Assembly: GCA_012840085.1 (NCBI GenBank)
Contig: DUMB01000094.1
Span: 1-64,000 of the forward strand
Origin: Clostridiaceae bacterium
GTDB lineage: Bacteria; Bacillota; Clostridia; Acetivibrionales; DUMB01
Reading direction: 5' to 3'
DNA: 64,000 bases
Below the pieces are notes generated by a model. The model saw only the letters and a list, made by a program, of their open reading frames with translations, did not search any database and was not told the DNA's origin. Position numbers and translations under genes: made by a program. Shown one piece after another: positions 1-9,771 of the stretch (position 1 is its first letter; each line of letters starts with the position of its first letter).

Positions 1-3000
1 CATGTTACAGGTTTCAATCCACGCACCCGTGCAGGGTGCGACGTTTGAGGTAAGATGGAAAAACTCGGGCTTGAGGTTTCAATCCACGCACCCGTGCAGG
101 GTGCGACAGCAAGAACAATACGATGATGGATTCTATCCGGGTTTCAATCCACGCACCCGTGCAGGGTGCGACTCGCCATTGGCGGAATATAATATAATTG
201 GTTATTGTTTCAATCCACGCACCCGTGCAGGGTGCGACATGTTATGAATGTGAGCAAAATCATCTATACGGGTTTCAATCCACGCACCCGTGCAGGGTGC
301 GACGTGAAACTGTTTGTAAGGTTTTCATTAGGAAACTTGTTTCAATCCACGCACCCGTGCAGGGTGCGACATTTGCTGCCGCTTGATGTGGTAGGGGGAA
401 TAATTGTTTCAATCCACGCACCCGTGCAGGGTGCGACCCCGGCAGCTTCGATGTTGAAATGGATTCCGCCGGTTTCAATCCACGCACCCGTGCAGGGTGC
501 GACAGTTTTTGCATGTTCACATTTTGCCATGTTACAGGTTTCAATCCACGCACCCGTGCAGGGTGCGACGTTTGAGGTAAGATGGAAAAACTCGGGCTTG
601 AGGTTTCAATCCACGCACCCGTGCAGGGTGCGACTTTCGTCTAGTATCGTGGCAAAATTCAAAAAGAATGTTTCAATCCACGCACCCGTGCAGGGTGCGA
701 CATTAACGCAAACACTTAAAGAAACTCAGGCAGAGGTTTCAATCCACGCACCCGTGCAGGGTGCGACAACCCATTTTTTAAAATCCTCATAATCTTCTTT
801 TGTTTCAATCCACGCACCCGTGCAGGGTGCGACAATTATTGCAAAGAAGCTTGGTAGAACGCTGGATGTTTCAATCCACGCACCCGTGCAGGGTGCGACA
901 GTACATGGTAACTGACCCTTTGACCGGCAAGACTGTTTCAATCCACGCACCCGTGCAGGGTGCGACTGGATTGGGGGAGTAAGGATGATTGATAAATTCA
1001 ACGGTTTCAATCCACGCACCCGTGCAGGGTGCGACAGGAGATTTATCAGATGTATATAAAATGACAGTGGTTTCAATCCACGCACCCGTGCAGGGTGCGA
1101 CGCAAATGACTAAAAAATATCAGCACATTTTAAAGGTTTCAATCCACGCACCCGTGCAGGGTGCGACTTCAAACTGCTCAGGATATTTTTGTGCAAGTAT
1201 TAGTTTCAATCCACGCACCCGTGCAGGGTGCGACTGTTATTTTGCATATACCCCCTTTTTTATGGGGAGTTTCAATCCACGCACCCGTGCAGGGTGCGAC
1301 TTCCGATACAGCACTAGCCATAATCAAGCAAAATTGTTTCAATCCACGCACCCGTGCAGGGTGCGACTCACTCTAAGCGGATATTAACAACGTTTATCGG
1401 AGTTTCAATCCACGCACCCGTGCAGGGTGCGACTATACAAGGGTGTTTGAGATTATACAGTCCAGAGGTTTCAATCCACGCACCCGTGCAGGGTGCGACT
1501 ATCTTGTGTCAAGCTGTCCGCCTTTTAACGTACAGTTTCAATCCACGCACCCGTGCAGGGTGCGACATTCAATACCTCTGGCAGATTCTCTGCCCTGCGC
1601 TAGTTTCAATCCACGCACCCGTGCAGGGTGCGACTTGATTTCACATTTTAAGGACAATGTGCACAACAAGTTTCAATCCACGCACCCGTGCAGGGTGCGA
1701 CAAAGAGAGAGATACAGAGGATAGAGAGAGCACTGGTTTCAATCCACGCACCCGTGCAGGGTGCGACATAGCAGGATTTCTCCTTTCTGTGGCGAATTAT
1801 GGTTTCAATCCACGCACCCGTGCAGGGTGCGACAAATATAATTTATACCTATCCGCTTTGCTATCGAGTTTCAATCCACGCACCCGTGCAGGGTGCGACT
1901 TACATAATATACTTGAGCATATTTTATCACAATGTTTCAATCCACGCACCCGTGCAGGGTGCGACATTTTTACATTACGGATGATGAGTTTGAAAAAATG
2001 TTTCAATCCACGCACCCGTGCAGGGTGCGACTTTATGGCTGATTCAATTATGCCTGTGTATGAAGTTTCAATCCACGCACCCGTGCAGGGTGCGACTATT
2101 ATATTTATCTAATTCTTCCTGAGTTATGTTCGTTTCAATCCACGCACCCGTGCAGGGTGCGACACTAACAAATTTCAGATTAGAGCAGCTTGAGAAGTTT
2201 CAATCCACGCACCCGTGCAGGGTGCGACTCTAAGTTCCGGATCAGCCGTCATGCGACCCATCAGTTTCAATCCACGCACCCGTGCAGGGTGCGACCTTAT
2301 CTTAGGTTATGCCGGAAAAACACTATTTGTTTCAATCCACGCACCCGTGCAGGGTGCGACTTGCCCCTGGTATTGATTGGCTGATGCGTCCAGAGTTTCA
2401 ATCCACGCACCCGTGCAGGGTGCGACTAATGTCAACATGTTTGCCAGAGATGTTGGCGAGTTTCAATCCACGCACCCGTGCAGGGTGCGACATTGTAGAT
2501 GGGGTACTTGCAATTGCGAATAGTAGGTTTCAATCCACGCACCCGTGCAGGGTGCGACGAGAATGTGGGAAAATTTTTGTATTAGGAGAAAAGGTTTCAA
2601 TCCACGCACCCGTGCAGGGTGCGACCAAGGGTCAGGAGGTAAACTATAAGCAAAAAATTGTTTCAATCCACGCACCCGTGCAGGGTGCGACAAGACTATC
2701 AGGCTTCATTAAAGTGCCTTTTTCAGTTTCAATCCACGCACCCGTGCAGGGTGCGACCTTGCTACGACACACCAAATATCGGCGCATTTATGTTTCAATC
2801 CACGCACCCGTGCAGGGTGCGACTCTATGATAACATTACCAACTGGAACAAATACCGTTTCAATCCACGCACCCGTGCAGGGTGCGACGTGTAATTAATC
2901 TATGTTGGAAGCATCATCACGGTTTCAATCCACGCACCCGTGCAGGGTGCGACTTATGTTTACAATTTTATTGGCCAGGTCCGTATAGGTTTCAATCCAC

Positions 3001-4150
3001 GCACCCGTGCAGGGTGCGACAGGCGAGGTTATTTTACTAAAACGAGAACAGGTAGTTTCAATCCACGCACCCGTGCAGGGTGCGACTTGCTTGGTGTCGT
3101 ATGTTGAGCTTCCAAAGTACAGTTTCAATCCACGCACCCGTGCAGGGTGCGACCCGCTTTCCTTAGCTGGTGCCTGGAGCATAAGCCTGTTTCAATCCAC
3201 GCACCCGTGCAGGGTGCGACTTGTTATTATGTAGCGCTTGACGATCACGTCGGTGTTTCAATCCACGCACCCGTGCAGGGTGCGACGTTCCGCTCGGAGC
3301 ATTATCCAGCGCCCATAGCCAGTTTCAATCCACGCACCCGTGCAGGGTGCGACCCACAATTTGAAATTTCAATTAATCCAAAATATTTGTTTCAATCCAC
3401 GCACCCGTGCAGGGTGCGACCCCGCATTGATGATTGAATATAACTTTATCAGTAGTTTCAATCCACGCACCCGTGCAGGGTGCGACGATGTTCGGACAGA
3501 TCCGGCCAATAGTCATAGATGTTTCAATCCACGCACCCGTGCAGGGTGCGACCCATATCATTCACCGCCTTTAATATCATCAAACAGTTTCAATCCACGC
3601 ACCCGTGCAGGGTGCGACCATCCGCAACTTCAACGATTACATACTTAATTTTGTTTCAATCCACGCACCCGTGCAGGGTGCGACCTGGCTGGTGAGTACA
3701 AGGGAAGTATGATTTTCATGTTTCAATCCACGCACCCGTGCAGGGTGCGACTCGTATTAAATTCCACTTATGGTGCAATGAAAGATGTTTCAATCCACGC
3801 ACCCGTGCAGGGTGCGACATCCGCAACTTCAACGATTACATACTTAATTTTAGTTTCAATCCACGCACCCGTGCAGGGTGCGACTGCCTATCTACATACA
3901 CACCATCTTTGTATATATGTTTCAATCCACGCACCCGTGCAGGGTGCGACATGCACTTTTTGTTTCTTGTTTCCACATACCCTTTGTTTCAATCCACGCA
4001 CCCGTGCAGGGTGCGACATGATGTTATTCTAATTGATATTGATGATGCTGAAGTTTCAATCCACGCACCCGTGCAGGGTGCGACTTCTTCAGGGGTAAGC
4101 TTCCTGTCTATGTCAAAAGTTTCAATCCACGCACCCGTGCAGGGTGCGAC
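1..4150 (-). CRISPR. Type I-C CRISPR array, 63 visible repeats, left end outside window
   Basis: A 32-bp repeat, identical in every copy I checked, recurs 63 times from 11-42 to 4119-4150, separated by spacers of mostly 33-35 bp (one is 37 bp, 967-1003). The repeat contains a 7-bp stem, CGCACCC/GGGTGCG. Read on the minus strand it ends in ATTGAAAC, the usual I-C crRNA handle, so transcription runs leftwards, in line with the cas operon. The leader side is at 4150, so the newest spacers are on the right. Positions 1-10 are the tail of a further spacer, so the array continues beyond the window. Spacer 43-75 recurs at 570-602, and spacers 3619-3652 and 3819-3852 overlap by 33 bases with a one-base shift. 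Short peptides translated across the repeats are not genes. Confidence 0.98.
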
Positions 4151-4323
4151 TGTTATGCCTAAAAAAAGCTTAAACACGTAGGTTTGCAGCGCCCTTTTGC
4201 GCGGACCTATTTATTTTGAAGAATTTAATTACGATATTTTAGGCGGAAATTGCTCGATAGGCCTTGAAAATACTCATTTCGCGGATGGCCTAGCAAATTA
4301 ATGTTCACTTTGGGTTCGCGCTG
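4151..4323 (-). promoter_or_regulatory. Leader of the type I-C array
   Basis: These 173 bp lie between the cas2 stop codon and the first repeat, where an I-C leader is expected. On the minus strand the stretch carries an inverted repeat (GCGC-AAAAGG-GCGC, around 4187-4203) and an A/T-rich segment next to the first repeat. It should hold the array promoter and the integration signals read by Cas1-Cas2. I could not pick a single convincing -35/-10 pair. Confidence 0.75.
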
Positions 4324-4614
4324 TCAGGTTATTATTACACCTTCCGGATCATATGTCTGCTTTGCACCTACATGCTCAATTCTGTTTTTCCAGTTGCTAC
4401 CCAGATAGTAGTATCTTAAACTGTCCTTTTTTGGGTCAATTATAGATTCAAGAATTTTTTTTAGCTCGGCAAACTGTTGCGGTTCAATCAAGCATTCAAA
4501 AACAGAATTTTGTACTCTCTGTCCCCAGTTTTGGCAATGTTTTGCAACCTTATTGAGCCGTTTTTGTCCTGATGGTGAGGAAGTGTTTACATCATATGTA
4601 ATTAAAACCATCAT
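4324..4614 (-). CDS. cas2: Cas2, adaptation protein
   Basis: Cas2 forms the dimeric core of the Cas1-Cas2 integrase that inserts new spacers at the leader end. The protein (96 residues from this start) opens with MVLITYDVNTS, the ferredoxin-like first strand with the conserved aspartate of the family, and has the normal length. An in-frame GTG lies four codons upstream, but it is part of the ribosome binding site AGGTG, which is well spaced for the ATG chosen here. It is the last gene of the cas operon, just behind cas1 and directly before the leader and array. Confidence 0.95.
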   Translation of the reverse strand: MMVLITYDVNTSSPSGQKRLNKVAKHCQNWGQRVQNSVFECLIEPQQFAELKKILESIIDPKKDSLRYYYLGSNWKNRIEHVGAKQTYDPEGVIIT

Positions 4615-4623
4615 ATCAATCAC

Positions 4624-5655
4624 CTACTTCCATAAAAATGGCGGGTAATCCTCCATGTCTCCTCTTATAAACCTCGACAACAGCATTGACTGTACGTAAG
4701 GTAAAAGTCCTATTGGTATTTTCTCTTCAAGATATGGATGTATGATCTCGTTCTGTTTTCTTTTTTGCCATTCACTTAATACTGTTTTACGTGTATCTTC
4801 ATCCATAATAACCGCTCCGGATTCCTTTTTTACAAAACCCTTGGCTTCAACTTGTTTTCGGTTTATCAATGACAATACCAGTCTATCTGCCAAATATGGT
4901 CTTAATTCCTCCATAATATCTAAGGCAAGGCTTACTCTTCCTGGTCTGTCCCTATGTAAAAAGCCAACCTGAGGGTCAAGTCCTACGGACTCTAATGCTG
5001 CTGTAACGTCATGAGCAAGCAAAGTATATACAAAAGACAGCATTGCATTCACATTATCTTTAGGTGGGCGTCGAATACGCTCGTGCATAGAAAATGACTC
5101 GCGCTGTGTTGTAATCATCTGATTAAAACAACTAAAATATTCTCTTGCTGCTTCTCCTTCAATGCCTCTTACTCTTTCAAGACTCACTGCATCTTGCAAC
5201 TCCAGCACTCTATCTTCAAGAAGATTGATAACATGTCTTACAAACTCATTATTCATAATTGATCCATGCTCCCTTAGGGAACGCAGCAGCGAAACTCTAC
5301 AATTTAATATCTTGCCTGTAATAAACCTCTTGGCTAGTCCTAGTGATTTTTCTTCACTATCAGACCACCTATATTGCGCCCTTCTTAGAAGTACATTTCC
5401 ATGAACCCCACCTGTAACCCTTCCGAGAAATCTTCCGCTTTCGCTTAAAAAACAGAGCGAAACACCCCTATCGCAACAAAGTCGCATGAGTCCGGGACTT
5501 GCTCCTGTATAACCAAAAGTAATTATACTTTCAAGGTTATGAATAGGAAAGCGTAAGCGTGTTTCGTCATTTATCTTGACAAGAACATTTTCTCCCTCAC
5601 AAGCAAGATATGCATCAGGTGAAGTAACATATAATGTGTTCAGCAATCTCCGCAT
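4624..5655 (-). CDS. cas1: Cas1, CRISPR integrase
   Basis: Cas1 is the metal-dependent integrase that joins prespacers to the first repeat. The 343-residue protein has the expected two-part layout: an N-terminal beta domain to about residue 85 and a helical catalytic domain. The likely metal ligands are Glu166 (in RGIEGEAAREYF), His234 (GFLHRDRPGR) and Asp246 (LALDIMEELRP). The sequence is of the I-C type and the gene lies between cas4 and cas2, nearly touching both. All key residues are present, so the adaptation module looks functional. It is the only cas1 in the window, although a second CRISPR system is present. Confidence 0.97.
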   Translation of the reverse strand: MRRLLNTLYVTSPDAYLACEGENVLVKINDETRLRFPIHNLESIITFGYTGASPGLMRLCCDRGVSLCFLSESGRFLGRVTGGVHGNVLLRRAQYRWSDSEEKSLGLAKRFITGKILNCRVSLLRSLREHGSIMNNEFVRHVINLLEDRVLELQDAVSLERVRGIEGEAAREYFSCFNQMITTQRESFSMHERIRRPPKDNVNAMLSFVYTLLAHDVTAALESVGLDPQVGFLHRDRPGRVSLALDIMEELRPYLADRLVLSLINRKQVEAKGFVKKESGAVIMDEDTRKTVLSEWQKRKQNEIIHPYLEEKIPIGLLPYVQSMLLSRFIRGDMEDYPPFLWK

Positions 5656-5657
5656 AG

Positions 5658-6347
5658 TTACCCCCTACTTGTTTTTATCTCTTCCAGGGCTGTCCCTAAG
5701 TAGTTCTTTACTGACCGGCTTTTATAGGTTAGCCTGGGTTGACATTGTTCTATCAATGAGCATAAACTGCAGTGTTTTCCCGAAGTAGCTCTTGGAGTTT
5801 TCCCCTGAGCAAACATCTCATGCATTCTCTTGGAAAGCTCTTCTACACGCATTCTTAAGTTACTGTCAAAGAATATCTCTTCCCTATGCCTTATCTGTGC
5901 ATAATAGAGCGCACCCTTGCAAACTTCAGTTCCCAGCATTTCTTCGAGACATATTGCTTGAGCACAAAGCTGTACCGCATCTCTATCGTCCTTTTTAGGT
6001 TTTCCTCTTTTATACTCAACCGGATACGCTCTCCACCATCCATCTCTTCCATCAAGCTTAATTGCTCGGTGTGTCTTCTCTTCGCTACGATAAAATTCTA
6101 CTACATCAGCAATTCCTTGAAGTCCAAGCTTCATTGAAACAATCGGCATGCCTCTAATAATGAGGCGTCCACCTCTACTGTCATTGAAAAATGGATCATC
6201 CACTTGCTCATGTAAATGTCTTCCTTCAACTGTTCTTACATTTTCAGCCCAATATTGCTCTATATGAATCAAAGCCCACTGCCTTTCGCAAAACGCAAAG
6301 TGCTGTATGCCAGAGAGCAACAGCAAGTCCTCTTCATTTTGATGCAT
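5658..6347 (-). CDS. cas4: Cas4, PAM-selecting adaptation nuclease
   Basis: Cas4 is a RecB-family iron-sulfur nuclease. In I-C systems it pairs with Cas1-Cas2, recognises the PAM and trims prespacers. The 229-residue protein shows the four cysteines for the cluster (Cys20 in FAFCERQW; Cys193, Cys196 and Cys202 in CSLCSLIEQC) and the nuclease core GIADVVEF ... PVEYKRGKPK. It lies two bases before cas1 and its start codon overlaps the end of cas7, so translation is probably coupled. Nothing suggests inactivation. Confidence 0.95.
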   Translation of the reverse strand: MHQNEEDLLLLSGIQHFAFCERQWALIHIEQYWAENVRTVEGRHLHEQVDDPFFNDSRGGRLIIRGMPIVSMKLGLQGIADVVEFYRSEEKTHRAIKLDGRDGWWRAYPVEYKRGKPKKDDRDAVQLCAQAICLEEMLGTEVCKGALYYAQIRHREEIFFDSNLRMRVEELSKRMHEMFAQGKTPRATSGKHCSLCSLIEQCQPRLTYKSRSVKNYLGTALEEIKTSRG

Positions 6348-7222
6348 TATAGTAACTCCAATAGTGTTATACCTTCAGGTACATTTTCTCTGTCTATTAT
6401 AATTTCATAATCGTTAAAAGCTCGTGGACTTTTCTCCATGTCTTTACGTTTTACTTCAATAAGATCGAAAAGTTTTTGAGCAGGGGCATTTCCCAGAGCA
6501 AACTTATGTTCAAAAACAATGAGCTTACGTGCAGACATTTTGCCATGTGATGCGGATCGGTCATGCTCAAATAAGTTAATAAGCGCATTCCACAATAGTT
6601 CTAAATCATCTGTATTGAATCCTGTTTTTTGCGCTAAATGAGCTGAAATGTATCCTTCCATTCTATATAATCCATATGGTACAAAACTTTTTCTTCCCAT
6701 TGTTCTTTCCTTTTCAGCATCCTTTTCATTTGTAACCGCCATACGGGTAATAGTAACTTCTTGAGGGACAATTGGGTCAATGCTTTTAGCAAAATTCATC
6801 TGTACCGGTCCCCGTACCTGTCCACAATTAATTTCTGTAGTCATAACCGCACCAAAAGCTCTTATATCAAAAAAGTGGCTGCACATAAATTTCGTTAGTT
6901 TTTGCTGTTGCTCCCGGGTTTTTTTCCCATCAACACTTATTCCCAGATTGTCATAGGCTTTTTTGTTTTCATTATTCAATACTGCACCCTCGCGAACATA
7001 AATATCATAGCCGATTTCTTGATTTCCTTCTTTGTCCTTCTTTACAAGTTCAACATAATTACGTATTTTGCGCTTAATACATACATCTGTTACCAATCCA
7101 ACACTGGTTTCCGGATCAAATCTTGGCAAGTTTCCGGCATCCGGGTCTCCATTTGGATTTCCATTTTCCACATCAAAAAGGTAAACAAATTCATAGCGGT
7201 TACTTATAATTTTCTTTTCCAT
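6347..7222 (-). CDS. cas7c: Cas7c (Csd2), Cascade backbone
   Basis: Cas7c polymerises along the crRNA to form the backbone of the I-C Cascade complex. The N-terminus NRYEFVYLFDVENGNPNGDP is the hallmark of the Csd2/Csh2 family, followed by KRKIRNYV. A longer reading frame would start six codons earlier, but GGGAGG lies eight bases before the ATG used here, which gives 291 residues, the usual size. It sits between cas8c and cas4 in the operon. Confidence 0.95.
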   Translation of the reverse strand: MEKKIISNRYEFVYLFDVENGNPNGDPDAGNLPRFDPETSVGLVTDVCIKRKIRNYVELVKKDKEGNQEIGYDIYVREGAVLNNENKKAYDNLGISVDGKKTREQQQKLTKFMCSHFFDIRAFGAVMTTEINCGQVRGPVQMNFAKSIDPIVPQEVTITRMAVTNEKDAEKERTMGRKSFVPYGLYRMEGYISAHLAQKTGFNTDDLELLWNALINLFEHDRSASHGKMSARKLIVFEHKFALGNAPAQKLFDLIEVKRKDMEKSPRAFNDYEIIIDRENVPEGITLLELL

Positions 7223-7240
7223 TAATATTACCTCCCTCAT

Positions 7241-9076
7241 TTACTTTTCTTCTTTATCTTCTTTAGCTTTATATAGAGCTTCTCTTTGATGATAATACCC
7301 AAGAATAAAAAGGCCTTGTTCATCCAACGACAGATGTGCAGGGAAATCACTTATCCCGGACATGACTTTCTCCATAAGCTTATCAAGCCATAAGCTTTGT
7401 TCAGCTTTAGATAAATGGTGCTGAGATAGTCTTAGGAGTATTGGGAACACAGCTGCAGGTGTAGATGAGGCTGAGTTAAAATACCTATCCTTAATTGTAG
7501 TGTTTAAATCACCTCCAAGAGCATTTCTTTGCGCTTTTTCAAGTAGTGCAAATAATCTTCCCAGTCTATATGCTGTGTTGGTAGATTCTTCATTTAAGCT
7601 CACACTAATAACCTCCTCCATTTTTTTATTTCCACTGGCTCTATATTTACGCAGCAGGCAAGCCTTAATAAAACCCGCACGATACCGGTTTATTTTTAGT
7701 TGTTTATTATCTTTATCGCTGTCAGCACGGACACGCAATATTAATTGTGTCAGAAGTGAGTTGGGATAAGGTTGTCCGGTTAAAACAGCTCTCATTATCT
7801 GTCCTTCAGCAATTCGAGGTATATTATCATATTTATGTTCCGGAGCAAGTTCAATTAATAGGCGCGTTACTGTAGGAAATTTATCCATCCCATCTACCTG
7901 CATATCCAGATAGTGCTGCATTATTTTTTCTGCTACTTTTCCAAATGTGTCAACATGCCAAAATCGTACTGATAGTCTGGCATTATTGGGAGATAAACCT
8001 AAAATGTAAAATTTGGTATCCAACATGTCTGAAGGAAGTAAATTCTTCAATGGCATTCCCTTTTTAACATTCTCGAACGCATTCTTGATTGCCAAAACCG
8101 TCTGGTAATCAATTGACCATTTCCCCTCATTATTTTTGTCATCGTCCTTTTCAACAGATTCTTCAGGGTTTAAAAGGAATGCTAACCAATCTTCCTCGGC
8201 ACAACAGCTTTTCTTTTCGGCCCAAAACACAGTTGTAGTCTCACCAATCAGCACCTTATTCCTTTGACTTGCCAAGAGGTAGTTTAGAGCTGTACTATAG
8301 CCAAATGCAGCTTTTTGAGAAACCGGAGAATTATAAGATTGCTTTTTTCCGTAAGAACAAAAAGATTCCTGATTAAAAGAAACAATACTTGCACCGGAGC
8401 TGTTAGCTCCTTTTACTCCTTTAATATCAGGATGTAATCTTTCAACTTTTGCTTGTTCACCGGTAATAAGACATTGAGAGTATATATTTTCACCTTCTGC
8501 AGACTGCATACTTTGCTCCCAAGCTTTTTTTATCTCAGGAATCTCATGCACTAAAGTGTAATCCGGATCATATCTGAAAACAAAATTTCCTCCGGTTACA
8601 ATATCTTTTATATTATTTCTTATTAGCGGCACGTCTTCCCAACTTTTTGGAGACCACTTTTCAAAAAATTTTATCACAGCTTTTGCAGCTGGGTTATCTA
8701 CTGAACTCAATAAGCTTTTATGTAGCTCATACGACAATTTATATCTTGTAAGGTTAACAGATGTTTTTATTTCTTTATTATTCTTGGTTTTTTTCTCGTC
8801 CGATTTATCCTTTTCAAGTCCCAATAAATACGATGAATTGTCGCAAAGAAAATATGCTTTGTCACCACTGGATCGTTTCTTCTGTTCCGGAACAAGCATG
8901 GTTTTAGATCCAGTCTTGTTATTTTCTTTTAGAAAAATAATATCAAGGAGGTCTCCTTCTTTTGATATTAAAAGTTCAAAGCCTATTTTTGCAACGCTGT
9001 AACCTGGAGGTGCTATCCCGGAATCAGGATCGTTAAAAAGAGTTTGATAATGCTGATAGAGCGCTTGCAAGATCAA
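7241..9076 (-). CDS. cas8c: Cas8c (Csd1), large subunit of I-C Cascade
   Basis: This 611-residue protein is the large subunit that recognises the PAM and recruits Cas3. It has the length and position of Csd1, between cas5c and cas7c, and the N-terminus of that family (LQALYQHYQ, then APPGYSV). The start is TTG, supported by GGAGGTG seven bases upstream inside the end of cas5c. In I-C systems the Cas11 small subunit is made from an internal start in cas8c. I did not pinpoint that start here. Confidence 0.93.
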   Translation of the reverse strand: MILQALYQHYQTLFNDPDSGIAPPGYSVAKIGFELLISKEGDLLDIIFLKENNKTGSKTMLVPEQKKRSSGDKAYFLCDNSSYLLGLEKDKSDEKKTKNNKEIKTSVNLTRYKLSYELHKSLLSSVDNPAAKAVIKFFEKWSPKSWEDVPLIRNNIKDIVTGGNFVFRYDPDYTLVHEIPEIKKAWEQSMQSAEGENIYSQCLITGEQAKVERLHPDIKGVKGANSSGASIVSFNQESFCSYGKKQSYNSPVSQKAAFGYSTALNYLLASQRNKVLIGETTTVFWAEKKSCCAEEDWLAFLLNPEESVEKDDDKNNEGKWSIDYQTVLAIKNAFENVKKGMPLKNLLPSDMLDTKFYILGLSPNNARLSVRFWHVDTFGKVAEKIMQHYLDMQVDGMDKFPTVTRLLIELAPEHKYDNIPRIAEGQIMRAVLTGQPYPNSLLTQLILRVRADSDKDNKQLKINRYRAGFIKACLLRKYRASGNKKMEEVISVSLNEESTNTAYRLGRLFALLEKAQRNALGGDLNTTIKDRYFNSASSTPAAVFPILLRLSQHHLSKAEQSLWLDKLMEKVMSGISDFPAHLSLDEQGLFILGYYHQREALYKAKEDKEEK

Positions 9077-9080
9077 TTTT

Positions 9081-9743
9081 TTACACCTCCTTCCACAAAT
9101 CAGGTACTTCTATTATGCCATTTTTCATTATCGGTCTAAAAAACTTTGGAGATATTTCATTGCCAAATTCCATATCCCAAAGCATGTATCCAAGGTCCTT
9201 CTCTCCAGTAATTGGAGATGCCGGAACCTCACCTTCCAATAACTGAAAAAATGCAGGGAACTCACGGCATCCAAGGTATGGTTGATAGAAACATTGACCG
9301 TTCCTGGCTCTTCTTATAAAAATGTTATAATGCTTTTCAGGAGTTTCATCGTTTTTAACGATTGTTCTATCCGTAATTCTCATTTCAAAATGAGCTTCAA
9401 TAACATACTCTACATTGCGCAATACAACAGACGCTCGCTGCTGACGGTCCTCAGTTGTATATTGGTGTAAATCTACCACTTTACCTTTTGCAGCACTCAA
9501 TACATTGTTTATTGGTATCTTCCCTCCCACCTCATTTCTTCTGATATTTTCAAATCGAATAGGCTTAAGCACATGAATTCTGTCTATGACCCAACGAATA
9601 GTGGGTTTCCAGTGTATAGCTTCCAATATACCTCTGGCAGCAGAAGGTGTAATAACATCATAGCTGACTCGTTCAGCTTTCATTTCAGGCCGGGTAAAAC
9701 ATGCATAATCTCCCCAAACCCTTAACTTTATTCCATATCCCAA
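9081..9743 (-). CDS. cas5c: Cas5c, pre-crRNA endoribonuclease of I-C
   Basis: In type I-C, Cas5c replaces Cas6: it cuts the repeat transcript and holds the crRNA handle. The segment [20 protein letters not shown], then [17 protein letters not shown], is characteristic. An ATG 31 codons further upstream keeps the frame open, but that stretch overlaps the end of cas3 and does not resemble the family. I place the start at the TTG preceded by AGGAGGG, giving 220 residues beginning [11 protein letters not shown]. It lies between cas3 and cas8c. Confidence 0.94.
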   Translation of the reverse strand: MGYGIKLRVWGDYACFTRPEMKAERVSYDVITPSAARGILEAIHWKPTIRWVIDRIHVLKPIRFENIRRNEVGGKIPINNVLSAAKGKVVDLHQYTTEDRQQRASVVLRNVEYVIEAHFEMRITDRTIVKNDETPEKHYNIFIRRARNGQCFYQPYLGCREFPAFFQLLEGEVPASPITGEKDLGYMLWDMEFGNEISPKFFRPIMKNGIIEVPDLWKEV

Positions 9744-9771
9744 TTTTATTCCCTCCTTTCTTGAATGCTTT

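Noticed and set aside
2-4181. Many open frames of 60-195 codons with repeated NPRTRAGCD, STHPCRVR or SIHAPVQGAT peptides
   Set aside because: They are translations of the I-C repeat in its three frames on either strand, with no ribosome binding sites.
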